DNA from: Hexactinellida sp. DTS-2022 | Taxonomy: Eukaryota > Porifera > Hexactinellida | Direction: 5' to 3' | Assembly: GCA_028753945.1 (NCBI GenBank) | Contig: JAPNXP010000007.1 | Span: forward strand, 868,001 to 932,000 | DNA: 64,000 nucleotides | Part shown: one piece after another, positions 42,940-58,200 of the stretch | Layout of the letters: every line of letters starts with the position of its first letter | Numbering within the stretch: the first letter of the stretch is position 1 | Translations under genes and position numbers: made by a program | Notes under the pieces: model-generated | Databases searched by the model: none | Told to the model about the DNA's origin: nothing | The model's input: the letters and a program-made list of their open reading frames with translations, nothing else

Positions 42940-45900
42940 CTACTGTTTTTGGTCAGTCATTTGATAAATGAAATTCTTTATATGTTGTAAGCTTGTTGTA
43001 CCAACTTTGAATGGAAGTTGTATTGTCAGAGGTGTATCTGATATTTCTTCATTCGATCCTGATAAATAAAATAATTTGTTTATAATTAAAAGTTGTTTAA
43101 AGGGACTTTTTGATGAACTGCCATTGTAACTTACCATTGTCAATGATTTTAGATTTTGGGTTTTCAGTCAAAGTTTCCAATGAAGTACAAAACTTTTTAG
43201 ACATCTTTTGATAAAGTCCTCCTATATCCATTTCCGCTAAAGAAAGCAAAATAAAATGAGTTGACTCCCTAACTTATGTAACAGTCCCGAATTGAAATAT
43301 AATTTCCTTTAGAACAATGTCTTTAACCTTCTTAATTAATAACACTCACATACTATATACGTATATTTGTATAATTACCTTTTCTAACTTGCTATGAATA
43401 ATTTATTTTTTCTAGACTCATATTATATTATGCTCACTAGTTACTCCTCTTGGAATTTAAAATTGTATACGCCTAAATTTATAGTTTTGTAGTGCGAAAT
43501 TTCGCGCCCCCAAACACAAATATTCTAATTTAGAATCTATATACAGTAGAACCTCGTTGGTACGAACACGGTTAATACGAATTTCCGGATAAGACGAACA
43601 AACAGTTCCACAAAATCAGGTCCCTACAATGACTATTAAATTGGTATTACTCCGGTTAATACGAACTCCGGATAAAGCGAACAAATTTGGACCGTCCGTT
43701 GGTGTTCGTATTAACAAGGTTCTACTGTACGCTTCTAATTAACGTACAGGGTTTTCTTGTTGTTGTGAACTCTGAGTTATCGAGTTCGAAGCTGAGGTCT
43801 GTGAGGTCGTCTAGGCTGCACGTGCTGTGGAGAGGAGAGCTGAGGAGAGAATCATCCTTTGAGCTGGAAGAGAAATAATTAATATATTGAAATACTTATA
43901 TAATCTAAATAATTAATAAGCAGAGGTTGTGTGTCTCTTCTTACCTAGAAATATTCACATGATCTCTTTTGAATCCCTTTTGTTCGTTTCCAGTTGTTCC
44001 ATTTAATGTCTTCAATCCGGGAGAGAAGTACACAACAACATACAGTCTGTCTGGATCTGTTGCTGACTTAGTGCTATCTTCATAGATGTGGAATATTATC
44101 TGAGTGTTGTAGTTCAGCTCTGGAACGTCATTCAGTTTGCTGCGTGCGTTTACCCATTCTATATCGTCGTCCTATAGAAAATACAAAATACGAATACGTA
44201 CTTAATAAAACTCATTAATAAAGTATATCAATAATGCTCTCGGATACGAATATACATGTATTTGATTTGACTTCATATCTGTATTAGACTGTACAATTTA
44301 TATACTACGTAACTAATACAGTAGAACCTCGTTAGTACAGACACCAAGGGACCGTCAAAATGCGTTCGCTTTATCCGGAATTCGTATTCACCAATATCAT
44401 CCATATTGAAAATGCTCTGAAAGGAACTCAAATAGTCTTCTTATTAACCGGAATTTCGTAACTAATCGTGTTCTTATTAACGAATTCTACTGACCTGCTA
44501 AATCAGTTCCTAAGCCAATAAATTCAGTATTTAAAGATTTAGTAACAAAATAATATTAATCAATTCACGTATTTACAAAGACTGGATGAGCAATTGAAAA
44601 ATAGGTAATTGAGATGTACGTAAAACATACTCACTTTCCAAAGACCTCCGTGCTTAATTATATTGAACAGAGAGTGTACATGAGATTCACTTGTGAAGTA
44701 TAGCCGAGTTCTAACTTGTCTCTGGGGAGATATAACATCTGTTGTGAAACTAGTACACAAATTTAATTTAATTAAACATGAATATTAGAGTATTTGTTGG
44801 GGTAAATAATATCTACGTAGTAGACTCCGCTTAATATAGCCTCTGGTTAATTGGGTGAACTACATTCGGACAAAGTGATATAATAAACGAAATCAATTCT
44901 ACTTTATAATAGTACGAGCCCTTCGGTCTCGGTCGCTTTGCGACAGATCGATGCTACGTACCTCAAGTTAACGGCCGCTTAGCGGCCTTACTCCTCACTA
45001 AACAAATGATTACATAGTTAGTAATATTTGTCATAGTTATATACTTATAATACCCGTTGAAAGCTAACTTCTGGTTTGATTATGAATTTTCATTAATTTG
45101 TTTACCAATTATAACATTTGAAAGTTAGTTTATATCTCATAATAGACTCATATATAAATGCGGTTTCTATCCCCCATCACTTTAATATAATCCGGACAAA
45201 CACACAAACAAACAAACACACAACAATCGAGATTTAATAATATCAAATCCCAGAAAATCTAAATTTCAAAATTTTATCGATCTTAACTATAAATATAAAT
45301 GTCTAGATTGTACATGTACAGTGTTTTGAGATGTGTAATTCCTTACCTTGGATTGAGAAGATTGATGGATTCCTGTTCACCATACGAATTGTTCTCCACG
45401 TGTAGGAAATCTGAAACAATCTTCTTGAGCAGAGGGTTGCATATGGTTTGAGCTATTCGCACTTTCTCCTCAACAGTTATTCCATATTCCTAATAATACA
45501 GCACTAACACTAATGCATCAAATATTTCATTACGAAAATCTAAATATGATATATTTCTCTCCTGTTTTTTTGCATTATTTTTAGTTTTATTTGTTTTACT
45601 TAAATAAAATGATCAGTGTTGATCACATGCAAGGAATTATCCAGGAGCACGAGACGCTCCTTTTGGAGCATGATTTTTGGAAAATTTCGATTTAGGAGCG
45701 CGAAAATTTGAAATCTTCTCCTATACCGTAACATTAATTCGTGATTTAGATGTATGAAAATTGGATCAGACCAGGATTAGGAGCGTAGTATTTACAAATG
45801 GCTGCATAATACACTGATCACATGTATTTAATCCCTAATTTCCAACACAAGTAACCAGAATTTATTCTACAACATACTTGGGGGATAACTATGTCAGCAA

Positions 45901-48900
45901 GAGCCTTTGCTTTGTTATGGAGTTTCGTAGCATCTTTAAACAGATATTCTCTACAGACAATTGTTTAAAATAACATACAATCTAGTTAATAACAATATCG
46001 ATATTAATCTCACTTGTTATGCATCATATCATATTTTATGCAGTCATAGAGATCAGGAATTTTGCTGATGTCAAAAGTATCACTCTTTAGATCGTAGAAA
46101 TCCTATAGAACGAATAGAGTTGTAGAATTACAGCTCTTTTGGATGTACAGTATACTCTCGCTAATATAAACACCAGGGGACCGTATAAATTGTTCGTATT
46201 ATCCGGAAGTCAGAGCACTTTCCTCCATTTGTATAGGCTAGGGCAGTGGTCGGAAATTAGGGGTAAATTACCGCAACGGGGGTAATTTCAGGTTTTCTGG
46301 GGGTAACAAGACCTATCCGGAAAGCGATATAAGATGTCAACTGTCAAAATACAGCCACAGTTTGTAGATATTATTTAGGGTAACAAGTGCCACTTTAGCC
46401 ATTAGACATGCTAAGAACAGAATTAAATTCAGTAGTTTTACTCAGGTTGTCTCGTCTATAAATGAAACAGCTTGTTCTTTGTGTTATCAATTTAGTTTTT
46501 GAATTCGGGGTAACAGTGATGCGCTGAGCTCTGAAATGGGGTGATACTATAATAGTGAACATAATAGTGAGGGGAATTAAACTTTGTACTACTTAACAGT
46601 TATTTCGCATTATCCGTGTTCGTATTAACGAGAGTCCACTGTACATAGTTCCCAAGGACTATTTGTCATCTGCAAAGCCGTTTAATGCTAATTCAGGATG
46701 AAGGGAATAAATTTTGACGGTCAAATCGTGTCTATACTAACGAGAGTTGACAAAACTTGTATTGTATTATATTTTATGATAATAAACCAGCCAGCTAATG
46801 AAAACTCTCTTACACAGGGAAACTTTAGCTCACCACAAACTTTTGTTACTAAAATATTCCATGTTACTAACCTTTTTCAATTTGTGCCATCTGTGTATCA
46901 TCAACTCTAACACATGCAGAGACACTGGTTCTATTTGAAAGAAATTGATTTTACTCTTCTGAATAAAATAAAATAAAATAATAAAGGCAGTGAGATTAGA
47001 ACTGGGCCACCATACTATAGTATAGTCGGCACAGTAAATAAAATAGATTCTTGATTTGTAAACTCAAACCTTTAATTGTAGGATCTTGTATTAACTGTTC
47101 TAAATGTTTCACCAGTTGATGTATTCTTCTGTTCACCTTAATACACTGATCATAAGGGTTCCCAACTCGCTGAATAGCTGATAGCAAGCAGGGAGATCTC
47201 GTCGATGCTAACTAGTTTTGGGAATTGATATTATAAATACATTTAAAAAGTTTAGATATACTGATTACTTATTATTCATTTTAGCACCCCTTATTAAAGT
47301 GGAAAATAATAATGACTATGTAGTAATTCTTTTAGTTCGGAAGTATTAAAGCTCGTCAATTAAACTATCATGTGTAGCTAGTCCAAAGAGGGAAATACGA
47401 TATAAAGTGTAGTGTATACAAAAGTTGGGATATTTAAAAATTGAGTTGAAGTTGTGCTATTTTGAGCAGGTTATTTAGGGCTGAACGAATATACCGAATA
47501 TTCGAATATTCGTTGGAAATGATTGAACGAATGTTCGTTCGTTTCTAAACGAACGAATATTAGACTGAAACCAATATTCGGTTACTACTAATGAACAACA
47601 ACAATATGATTTTTCTCTAGTTGGATAGTTGGAGTGGTAAATATAAATTCCTACCTGTTCTGTGTCTATTTTGCGTCTAATACAAAATGTAACTGTGATT
47701 AAACTATTGTAACATTAACAATAATACTATTTTCCACTATAAATTGAGCCTAAAATTTGATTCCATGCTTAGTCATCAAAACGAACGATTATTCGAATAT
47801 TTGTTCGGTTTGTTCGTTACATTTCGAATATTCATAGATATTTTCAAACGATTATATTGTAATATTTTTCTCAATCCAATGGATTAGTTGACTTAGAATA
47901 GGATGGTATACTAACCTCTTCTATCATGTGCTCGTTAAACGGTTGGTTCATCTTCATAACTCTATGTAGCCGACTCTTTGCACTATAAATATCAAAATAT
48001 TAAATGTATTAATGGCAGTGATAATCCAGTGGAAATTATATAATACAACTGCAACAAAATATGAGACTTGATGCACAAGCAATTCTCATACAATTTAATT
48101 ATTAGTATTAACCCCAGTTTTCTTACTTTAGCATCAGATTATGTGATCATGAATTTGTTTCACAATAATTTACTATTAATTATTATCCTATATAACTGTG
48201 GAATAAAGGGCCGTTCAAACGTTACGTAACGCTTCCAAGAGGGGTTTAATCAATGTGTGACAGACCCAGGGCAGGATTTACCCTTGAGTGGCCTGAAGGC
48301 TGAACCACACAAGTGGCCTGAACATGATCGACATTGGTCGATAGTGGTCCTGTAGTGTCCTGTACATTGGTCCTGTAGTGGCCCGAAGGCTATAGCCTAC
48401 TTAGCCTAATGGTAAATCCGACCCTGGACAGACCATGTATTTTCTTTACAAAATGGTAAAAAATCGTGACATGGGAGGGCCGAGGGGTATCCAATTTTCG
48501 TGATTTTGCGTTGTATAAATGTTTAAAATTCCTAACTTACTTCGCCATTACGATATTCTCACTGCTCGAGGTGTCTAGCAGAGAAGTGCTGTCGTCATCA
48601 CACTTGACGAGATGTACCAGAGTGGAAGGTAGACTCCCTTCTAACTCTAGCATTCCCTATAAACACAGACACAGATTCATATAAGCAATAAGCATTATTT
48701 ACTTTAGTTGCCAATTGAAAGTGAAAGTGAAATTTAATTTAATTTCAATTGAAAGTGAATATGAAAGCTGGATTTTTTCTATTTATACCTTGGACCCCAG
48801 GCATCTATGTCATATTATTAAGTTAAGTTAAGTTGTAATTGGTATCTAACAATCAGTGCAGTGACTTCTTCATATAATAATTGTATAGCTAACTCTCGAA

Positions 48901-51900
48901 ATCGAATACAGTCGACTCCACTTAATAGAGTCACCGCGGGACCAGGTTACTTTGACCCCATTAAGCGGAGAAATCTATTAACCGGTGGCTCTATTAAGCG
49001 AGTAGACTACTTTATTTAAAATAATTGTATGAAATGTTGGGAATCCTTACAGAGGCTTATTTATCTTTCAAGGAATACCAACATTTTCATACATGTAGAG
49101 TTTATTCGTGTATCTAAATGTCAGTATTCGATCAGCAGTATCAATACTATCCTATTTCATATATTGTTGGATATTAGATGGTATTAAAATTGTTTCATTT
49201 GCATGTACTACATCATCGATCACTAACTACATATATTAGCATACGATCTACATTATGAAATAAAGTGGAGTTCGCTTAATACAACCCGTATTTGCCACTA
49301 AATCTGGTTGCTAATAGGGGAATGAAATTAACAATATGTATCACGCTTGGGACCCGAAAAGCGGTTGCTAATAAAGCAATATTGCTAATAGGGGAGTTGC
49401 TAATAAGCAAACTCTACTGTATATATGAACCTTCACAAAAGCTGCTGCTGTCATCTGAACACGGCCTTCGTCTGAAGCGTAAATCTTCAAATCATGTCTG
49501 TAGGTAGAATGCAGACGAAGGAATCCAGAGCCAAGTATGGTATTATAGTTTTCTACATTAACAGAAAAAATATTGACTTCATATAAATGGAATTTGTTAC
49601 ACGAAAATTCGATTGTAGGATATACCCAGTGATCCATTACAAACTACAAAGCATTTATTTTAAAACTGTGTAACTACAGTAGAATCTCGTAAATATAAAC
49701 ACAAATAAGGCGAATTATTTCCCCTAGCTTATACAAATATATGCAAGTAACTTCGGATAGTATGAACAAATTTCGTTGGTGTTCGTATTACCTAGAGTCT
49801 ACTGTATCATTTATTATTCGCTGTAATTTAACTACAGTCGAAATCGGGTTTTTTTGCCCCCCAAAATGCACGACAAAAGGAGGCAAAAAAACCCAATAAG
49901 CAAAAAAACCCGATGGAAAACACATTAAGATATCACATTTTTGCACGACAAAAGGAGGCAAAAAAACCCAATAAGCAAAAAAACCCGTGGCAAAAACCCC
50001 CGATTTCGACTGTATTTACTAATCTTCAATTAAGAATACTCACCATGATCTCCAGGGTATCTCAGTCTGAAAGATCTACCTAACTCCTCAGCTTGTGCCA
50101 TACCTTTCTTAGTTAATTCTCCGCCCCACTTCAATATCAATAAAAATGACTGTTCTATTGTATAGGGATCTTGGTAGCCTGCGATTAGCTTAATATAATC
50201 AAATATATTAATACACAAATAATATCGGTAAACATTTTGGGTATTATATATATATCGTCAACACCTTTTCTAATGTAATTTTCCGGCACTGGAAAGTAAA
50301 CCCAGTTTTTAATATTGTAATTATCCTTACCTTTCCTAGACTGCCTCTTCATTTGAATTTTTCTATTAATCCCAGAGAATTTTCCATACCTAACAATAGT
50401 AGTATTGAATCTATTTGCAAATGCTAATTGACATACGTTGATGTTAACGATTGCAAATTAAATCAAGGAATTATCCAGGAGCGCGAGACACTCCTTTTGG
50501 AGCATGATTTTGGGAAAATTTGAATTTAGGAGAGCGAAAATTTGGAATCTTCTCCTATACCGTAACATATTAGGAACATATTTACAAATGGCTGTATAAT
50601 ACACTGATTGCAATGTATCCAAGATGTATAAAAAGGTATCATAAGTACGTACTTACATTTCCAATACGATTTTCATTTGATTTAGCTCTTTAGCTCTAGA
50701 TGCTATGACATCCTCTTTCCTCTGATTTTCCAATACTCCTTTAACCAAATCTAGGAATTCCTACATACAAAAACTCTAATTTATTTGAATGAGTAGCAAC
50801 AAATGTATTTATAGCTCAAGCCTCAAGGTTTACACGTATAATAAATAACAATTCGATAGAAAATGTTGTATATTTATAGAAATCACATATGTACCTGCAA
50901 ATGTTTGGGTTTTTTCAGCTTAATTGAGTCATGATTCTTTTTGTTAACTTTTGAGAAGAGCTCAGTGAACCTAATTAATAAAGTTAACTCTACAAAATAC
51001 GTACGTGTTATATAATATTATACGAGTTCTTTAATGGAGATACAGTCAACTCTTGTTAGAAGCATTATGACATACAGTGAACTCTCGTTATTACCATCGG
51101 ATATAACGAAATAACCGTTTATAACGAAATTGAGATTTTTCCCCAGAGCATAAATACATTTATTATTATCCGCTTATAACGAATATCCGGATATAAAAAG
51201 GGGGTTTACAGCTCCCAAGTAATTCTCTATAACGAGAGTTCAATGTAGTAGTCCAGCCAGACAAAATTTGCACCCGATCCAAATATTTCAAAACAGTACG
51301 AATACTAAGGGACCGCCGAAATTATTCGCCTTTCGAAATCGAATTAGCAGGTGCAACTAAATGGAACCGTATTAACACCGTGTTCGTATTAGTCTACTGT
51401 ATACTTATTGTATAGGTATTCGAAATAATTATACTTTGGTAGTTAAGACATTATCTCCTAGAAGAATTAGTATAAAGTATGTATACTGATAATATTTATT
51501 AGAAAATGTTTTACATAGTAAGAGTATATGACAGGAAAACGAAGACTAGTTCTATATATTAAAATTGTATTGCAACATTTACCATTTAGGCGACTAATGA
51601 AATGTAAACTCTCGATTTAGAAATACAGTAAACTCCCGTTATACCGAAGTGCTTGGGACCTGTAAATTCCTTCGTAATATCCGGATATTCGTTATAAGCA
51701 GTTATTTCGTTATATCCGACCGAAAGGATCAATTCTATAGACATACCTCGGATGTGAAATAACAAACTTTATCTTCTGTTTAGGATTTCGGTCTCCATGT
51801 CTCATCACAGCAATAACACACATCAGTTCATCTGTCTTTTTACTACATTATCAAAGGCAATACTCTCTAGATTCCGAATTACAACATGTAATCTATTTCT

Positions 51901-54900
51901 ATAAATAATTTTAATTTTTGTTTATCAATGTTAGAACGAATATATTGCAAATTAATACAGTGGATACAGATTATAAATTAATTGTAGGGATTAGATAAAT
52001 ATTTTTATAGTATATCGAATACTATAGCATTGTTTATCAAGATTATGATTCTTATTATCAGCATTTTATACAGGTGTTATTATAACAAGTATCCACTGTA
52101 CTACAAATAATCTCTTGAACTGAAAAGGGTCGGACTTACATTATTGTATTCAAATTTACAATACTTATTAACTTACATTAAAGATATTCTCTGCTGTCTC
52201 AGTTCAATTGGTTTTTCCTGTATGTGGCCCCATGACAATAGCCTGGGTATCTCATTAATCAAGTAGGGAGCTTGATTTTCCAAAATAATTGTTCTAAAAT
52301 AACATTAAAGTATACAATATGAATGTATGGGTTTCTAGTTTTAGTGAAATTTTATATAAAATGAACCTGTATTAAAATAATAGTCAACTCTTGTTATAAC
52401 TAGAGTTGACTGTATTATATTATGCGAACCCCATTGTCTTTACAAGCAATAGCTATTTGTTATTCAAAATTTACTATACAAGGTATACATTGTATTTATT
52501 GTTATAACTTACGTTAACAGTACACCAGCATCATCGAAATATTTTGGAGAAGATTTTACGAAACTGAATCCGTTGACGTCACAAACATACATCTTACCTC
52601 TTGTTCTGAGCAGATCGAATCCACACACATTATGCTATAGTTAATAAACATTTAAATTTGAGTGAAATTTTTTAAAAAAACACAACCTTTTGTTAGTATG
52701 TATTCTTATACTTTGAATTGAATATAGTAGACTCCCGTTATAACGAAGTCGGATATAACGAAATGGAGATTTTCCCCCATAACACTAAACGCATTAATTA
52801 TTATCCGCTTAAAACAAATATCTGGATTTTACGAAGGAATTTACAGGTCCCAAGCACTTCTATATTACGAGAGTTCAATGTAATCGAAATTTAATATAAT
52901 GCATTATTAACTCGTTTCTAATATATTTAATGTGCTGGCAATGTAATTTTTAACATAACAAATCACCTTTTCGAAGCCGGTTTATTAAATTGAAAAGGTA
53001 TTCCCCGATATATAAGTAAGTCCCAAATTAAATACATTCAATTTACCTTAAAAGCTATAGCTATCATTTTTGCAATAAGTTTTTCTTTTGCAGTTAGCAT
53101 AACCGGATACCTGAGTTCTTTCCCGTATTGATCCCGGTCTACCTTTCCATCTAGTGACTATATTAATACGAAATAAATATTATACTATAGTAAACCTTTA
53201 GAAAGTGAACACCCTAGGGACCAGCCAAAACATTCACTTTTGAGAGGTGTTCACTTTTCATGATTTATCATAATGTGTGTCTAAAGCAATGGGAAAATTT
53301 GGGACCGAGAAAAAGTGTTCGTATTTTGGAGTTGTTCATTTCTTGGAGGTGTTCATTTTTGGAGCTTTTACTGTATATCACTATGTTATATCTAGGGTAG
53401 ATAGAAATGCGGTTAGTAACTAGTAGTTAGTTAAACCTTATGTTAAGTAGCAGATATAAACGAAACGAAATGCGTCTACCAATCTATATTATTAAATCTC
53501 GATTGTTGTTTGTTTGTGTGTGTGTGTGTTTGTCCGGATTATATTAAAGTGATGGGGGAATAAAAACCGCAATTAATATTGGGATATAAACTAACTTTCA
53601 AATGTTATAATAGGTAAACAATTGTTATAATAGGTAAACAAGTATGCTGAACACGAATTTCGCGTTTATAAATTTCTCATATTAATATTTGTTGTTGTTG
53701 TTTACACAAAACAGGTAAACAAATTAATGAAAATTCAAAATCAACCTAGAAGTTAGCTTTCACGGGTATTATAGGTAAACAAGTATGCTGAAGACGATTT
53801 TCGCGGTTATATTTTTCTAATATGAATATTTGTTGTTGTTGTTTACACAAAATAGGTAAACAAATTAATGAAAATTCAAAATCAACCTAGAAGTTAGCTT
53901 TCAACGGGTATTATAGGTAAACAAGTATGTTGAACACGAATTTCGCGTTTAAATTTTATAATATGAATATTTGTTGTTGTTGTTTACACAAAATAGGTAA
54001 ACAAATTAATGAAAATTCCAAATCAACCTAGAAGTTAGCTTCCAACGGGTATTATAGGTAAACAAGTATGCTGAAGACGATTTTCGCGGTTATATTTTTC
54101 TAATATGAATATTTGTTGTTGTTGTTTACACAAAATAGGTAAACAAATTAATGAAAATTCAAAATCAACCTAGAAGTTAGTTTTCAACGGGTATTATAGG
54201 TAAACAAGTATGCTGAACACGATTTTCGCGGTTAAAATTTTCTAATATGAATATTTGTTGTTGTTGTTGTTGTTTACTCAAAATAGCTAAACAATTTAAT
54301 GAAAATTCAAAATCAACCTAGAAGTTAACTTTCAATAGGTATTATAAGTGAACAAGTGTGCTGAATACGAATTTCGCATTTATAATATTCTAATATGAGT
54401 CTTTGTTGTTGTTGTTGTTTACACAAATAGGTAAACAAATTAATGAAAATCAAAATCATAACGTCCCTATCTACAATTTCCATGGTAGAAATGTGAGGAG
54501 TAAGGCCGCACAGCGGCCGTTAACTTGAGGTGCGTAGCACCGATCTGTCGCAAAGCGACCGAGACCGAAGGGCTCGTATAATATAAACTAATGGCATTCA
54601 GAAATATTATATTTGTATTTAGCAACATTGGCTATTGTAGTGGAGAAAATTATAATGCCTGGTTGTAAAGGTACGTAATATATCATGTTGTATAAATAAG
54701 ACCCTTGTTTTATAATTTGATAAATTGGCTTTTGAACAGAAATCAATTTAAGAACGTTAATTACTGTATTATTGTTGTAAATTATTAAATACAGTCGACT
54801 CCGCTTAATAGAGCCACAGGTTAATAGATTACTCCGCTTAATAGGGTCAAAGCGACCTGGTCCCGAGGTGACTCTATTAAGCGGAGTCTACTGAATATTG

Positions 54901-55170
54901 AATTTCTTTTTCTTGAAAATGCTATATTTTCTACATAAATTTAACTATGAGAGTGAGACATTATTCTCTAAACATGTTTGTACTCACAGGACATTTCCTA
55001 GCTTCCGCATGTGCATAATCTGTCCCAATACTGTATACTTTAACATCAGCTCCATTTGTTCGTATAAACTCCTCATAAATGTATGAACCTTCTCTACGTA
55101 TACTCGAGTCTGTGGTGAATATGCTGCTCTTATCTTTAACCTGCATTCGTAAATAAATGTTAACAAGAAT

Positions 55171-55223
<53 letters not shown>

Positions 55224-58200
55224 GAATAAACAATATTACAACTTAATTAAAATTATATAGTACTTCCTAAAAAGATTCTTAATATATCCAATTAAAGTAG
55301 CATTTTTAGGCTAGAGTATCTTTTCGCACCCCAATTTTTTTAAAAATCAACAAAATACAAACAACATGAATAATACATGTGAAGTGAGAAGTGTTAAGTA
55401 CAAAATAATCATTTCGTTCCCAAAATATTTGTAATTGGGGAATTTGGGGTGTAAAGTATAAATTACCACACACAATTTTCCTGCCCCTAAAAATCCTCAA
55501 GTAATTATCCCCAATATTTTTGCAAATATTTCCCCTGTCGCTCTGTCTGTTACCTTCCTAAACAGCTGAGTCTGTCCCCCGCCAGCTGACAGCGGGTAGT
55601 ATATGTGCACTCGGTGATCCTCCGCCTCGAGAGGTTTCTCCACGAAAGGCTTTTGGAAAGTTTCTCCGTTTATATCAATAGAGTCCGCTTCTTCAGTTAA
55701 GTCAAGTTCTGGCAATAGCGAATAAGTAATTATACATTGTTAGCTATTAATGTTTAGGCGTCAAGATCTTATCATTACGTATCTATATTAAGACCTATTC
55801 CACATTGGAATGGCCCAACCTTTTATAATATAGGGTCATTTTATTAACATCAAAAATTCACTTTTGCGAACCCGGCCAATATACAAGTACAGTTATGTTC
55901 GCCTAATAGCAATTTCTCTAATAACAATATACAGTGCAACCTCTATAAGTGGGGTCTCTATAAATGGGGAACCTCCATAAGTGGGGAATTTTTTTACCAT
56001 ATTCGTATATATCCATAAAATGAACCTCTATAAGCGGGGAAGTGGGGAATGGGGGACCATAAATTTCAAGGAGTTTTTATCTGCATACAAAACAACCTCC
56101 ATAAATGGGGGGAATGGACAAATCCTAACATGATTCTTATAAAATAATACAATATTTCCAATAAATCGACTCTAAAGTTCTACAGAAAAAATATTTTCGA
56201 TTGATCTACTCTGATGTTTTTAGAAGAAATCACCTAGTGTAGATCAGCAGTTAACTAAATTGTCATAATACACAAATAATAACTATAACGTGCATTAATG
56301 TGTGTGTTATATGAATACTTTGTATAATATAGCATATATAATGTTTTTCCAATTGAATTTTATAACCGGGGAATGGGGGGCAATTGAAATTTTCCCCGTC
56401 CCATGCTCCCCACTTATAGAGGTTCCACTGTATATTGCTTATTTTCAGTCCCCAAGCGAGCATTTAATGTTAATTCTACTTTAACTGCAAGTTTGCCGAT
56501 TAACAAGCAAATTTCGTACAAAATGCGACTTACTATTACGCGAACACCACTGGTAAGCCTTTCTAGATTTAATTTGTGTGATATATTTGTGTAATTTTGT
56601 GATTATAATTACAAAATATGATAAATTCTACATATGCGTTTGAGATTTTATGGATTTATATTACTTTTGAATCAGAGAGGGAAAAAAAGATTTGTTTGTT
56701 CAGAAAATGGGTTGCAAATTTAGCAATAACGAGCCCTTCGGTCTCGTCTCTTCGCGACCTTTGTTCGTTCGTGTTAGACACTACGCAACACAATAAATTT
56801 ACGGCCGCTTCGCGGCATTACTCTCCTTAAATATGACTCATATTAAATATGTTAAGCCTGTGACTTGTAAATTACACAAATTACACGTACTCAATTCAGT
56901 ATGCTGTTATTTGGGACCCAAGTAGTTTATTAAGAAATAGCATTAATTAACACTAGTTAATAATGCTATTTACTAACCCAGAATTTAAAATTCCTTGCTT
57001 AGTAATTTGTTTGATTATTATTAACTCGCTGCATCATCAATATGTCATTTATTATGCAGAAGTAAAGTTGAATAACTTGGTTAGTAATATTATGTCTACT
57101 TATGTGATTGACGTAAGCTAATAATATACATCACGAATAAAGTAAACTGGCTTCCATCAAACTGGATTAATCAAATTATACAATTTCGGAATTAATGTAG
57201 GTGAAGATTAATTCATCAAACCTCAATATGTGCAATGACGCAGCAATAGGAGGTTGTTATTGCCTGGCGCGCAGATTAAATGTGAAAATTCTAAAAATTT
57301 GTAGACACATGCAATACAATATAATTTATAATGTGACAACATTATTTGTCAATTGAATCAAAATTGTAATAGCTGAAACCAAATTAGTTCCTACGTGACG
57401 TCACAATCCCATAAATCGGTATACATGTGTCTCATTGTATGTTGTGTTATCATCTAAAATTGTGGGCGAATAGGATAATAAATGAAAGAGTTATTCACAA
57501 ATATGTGTCTTTATGACGTCATAATCCCGTTATTTCGTTTAGAAAACCAATAGATCGTTGTCAGCGTGTAAAATTACTCCTGCATGCAAAATTTCAGATC
57601 TCTAGAGCTTATGGTATTTCCTATTAACTCTGGACAAACACACACATAAACAGACAACAATTGTGTTTTTAATATAGAAATTTAGCAATAATTATAAGAA
57701 ATAAAAATCAAATTACCTTCGTCCGTTTTTGCACCATCTCTTCTCAATACAACATAACGGGGAATTTCTATGCCTGCTTCTTCTAAAATCTGATAAACTT
57801 CAACTCTATTGAATTAAATGGAAAATAGTATTATTGAATGATATAAGGAGGGCTGGGAGCACAAAGGGATCCGGGGAAAATATATGCCAAGCGAAGCCGC
57901 AAGTTATGTATAAGGGTAAACTAGTTTGTATTTGGTAATCGATAGATGATAGATAAAACTTTAATAGAAACCTTGTTATTAGCCGTAGCAAATTGAACAG
58001 AGGTAATATTGAAATGTAAATGTACAGGTAAAATTACAATAAATAGTTTGTACACTGCTTAATTAATTAATAAAAACCAAGATATATATTAATTTTTTGT
58101 ATATAATTGATACTTTGTTAAGTTTTAAATGTGTTAAGAACTAACATCCAGGGAATATAATACAATGCGAATACCTTTATATTAACTACGTAATTTCTGT

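Noticed and set aside
54961..55233. ORFs with poly-Val or poly-Leu
   Set aside because: Produced by the AAC/GTT microsatellite plus PPIP5K exon 6; the true exon ends at 55140.
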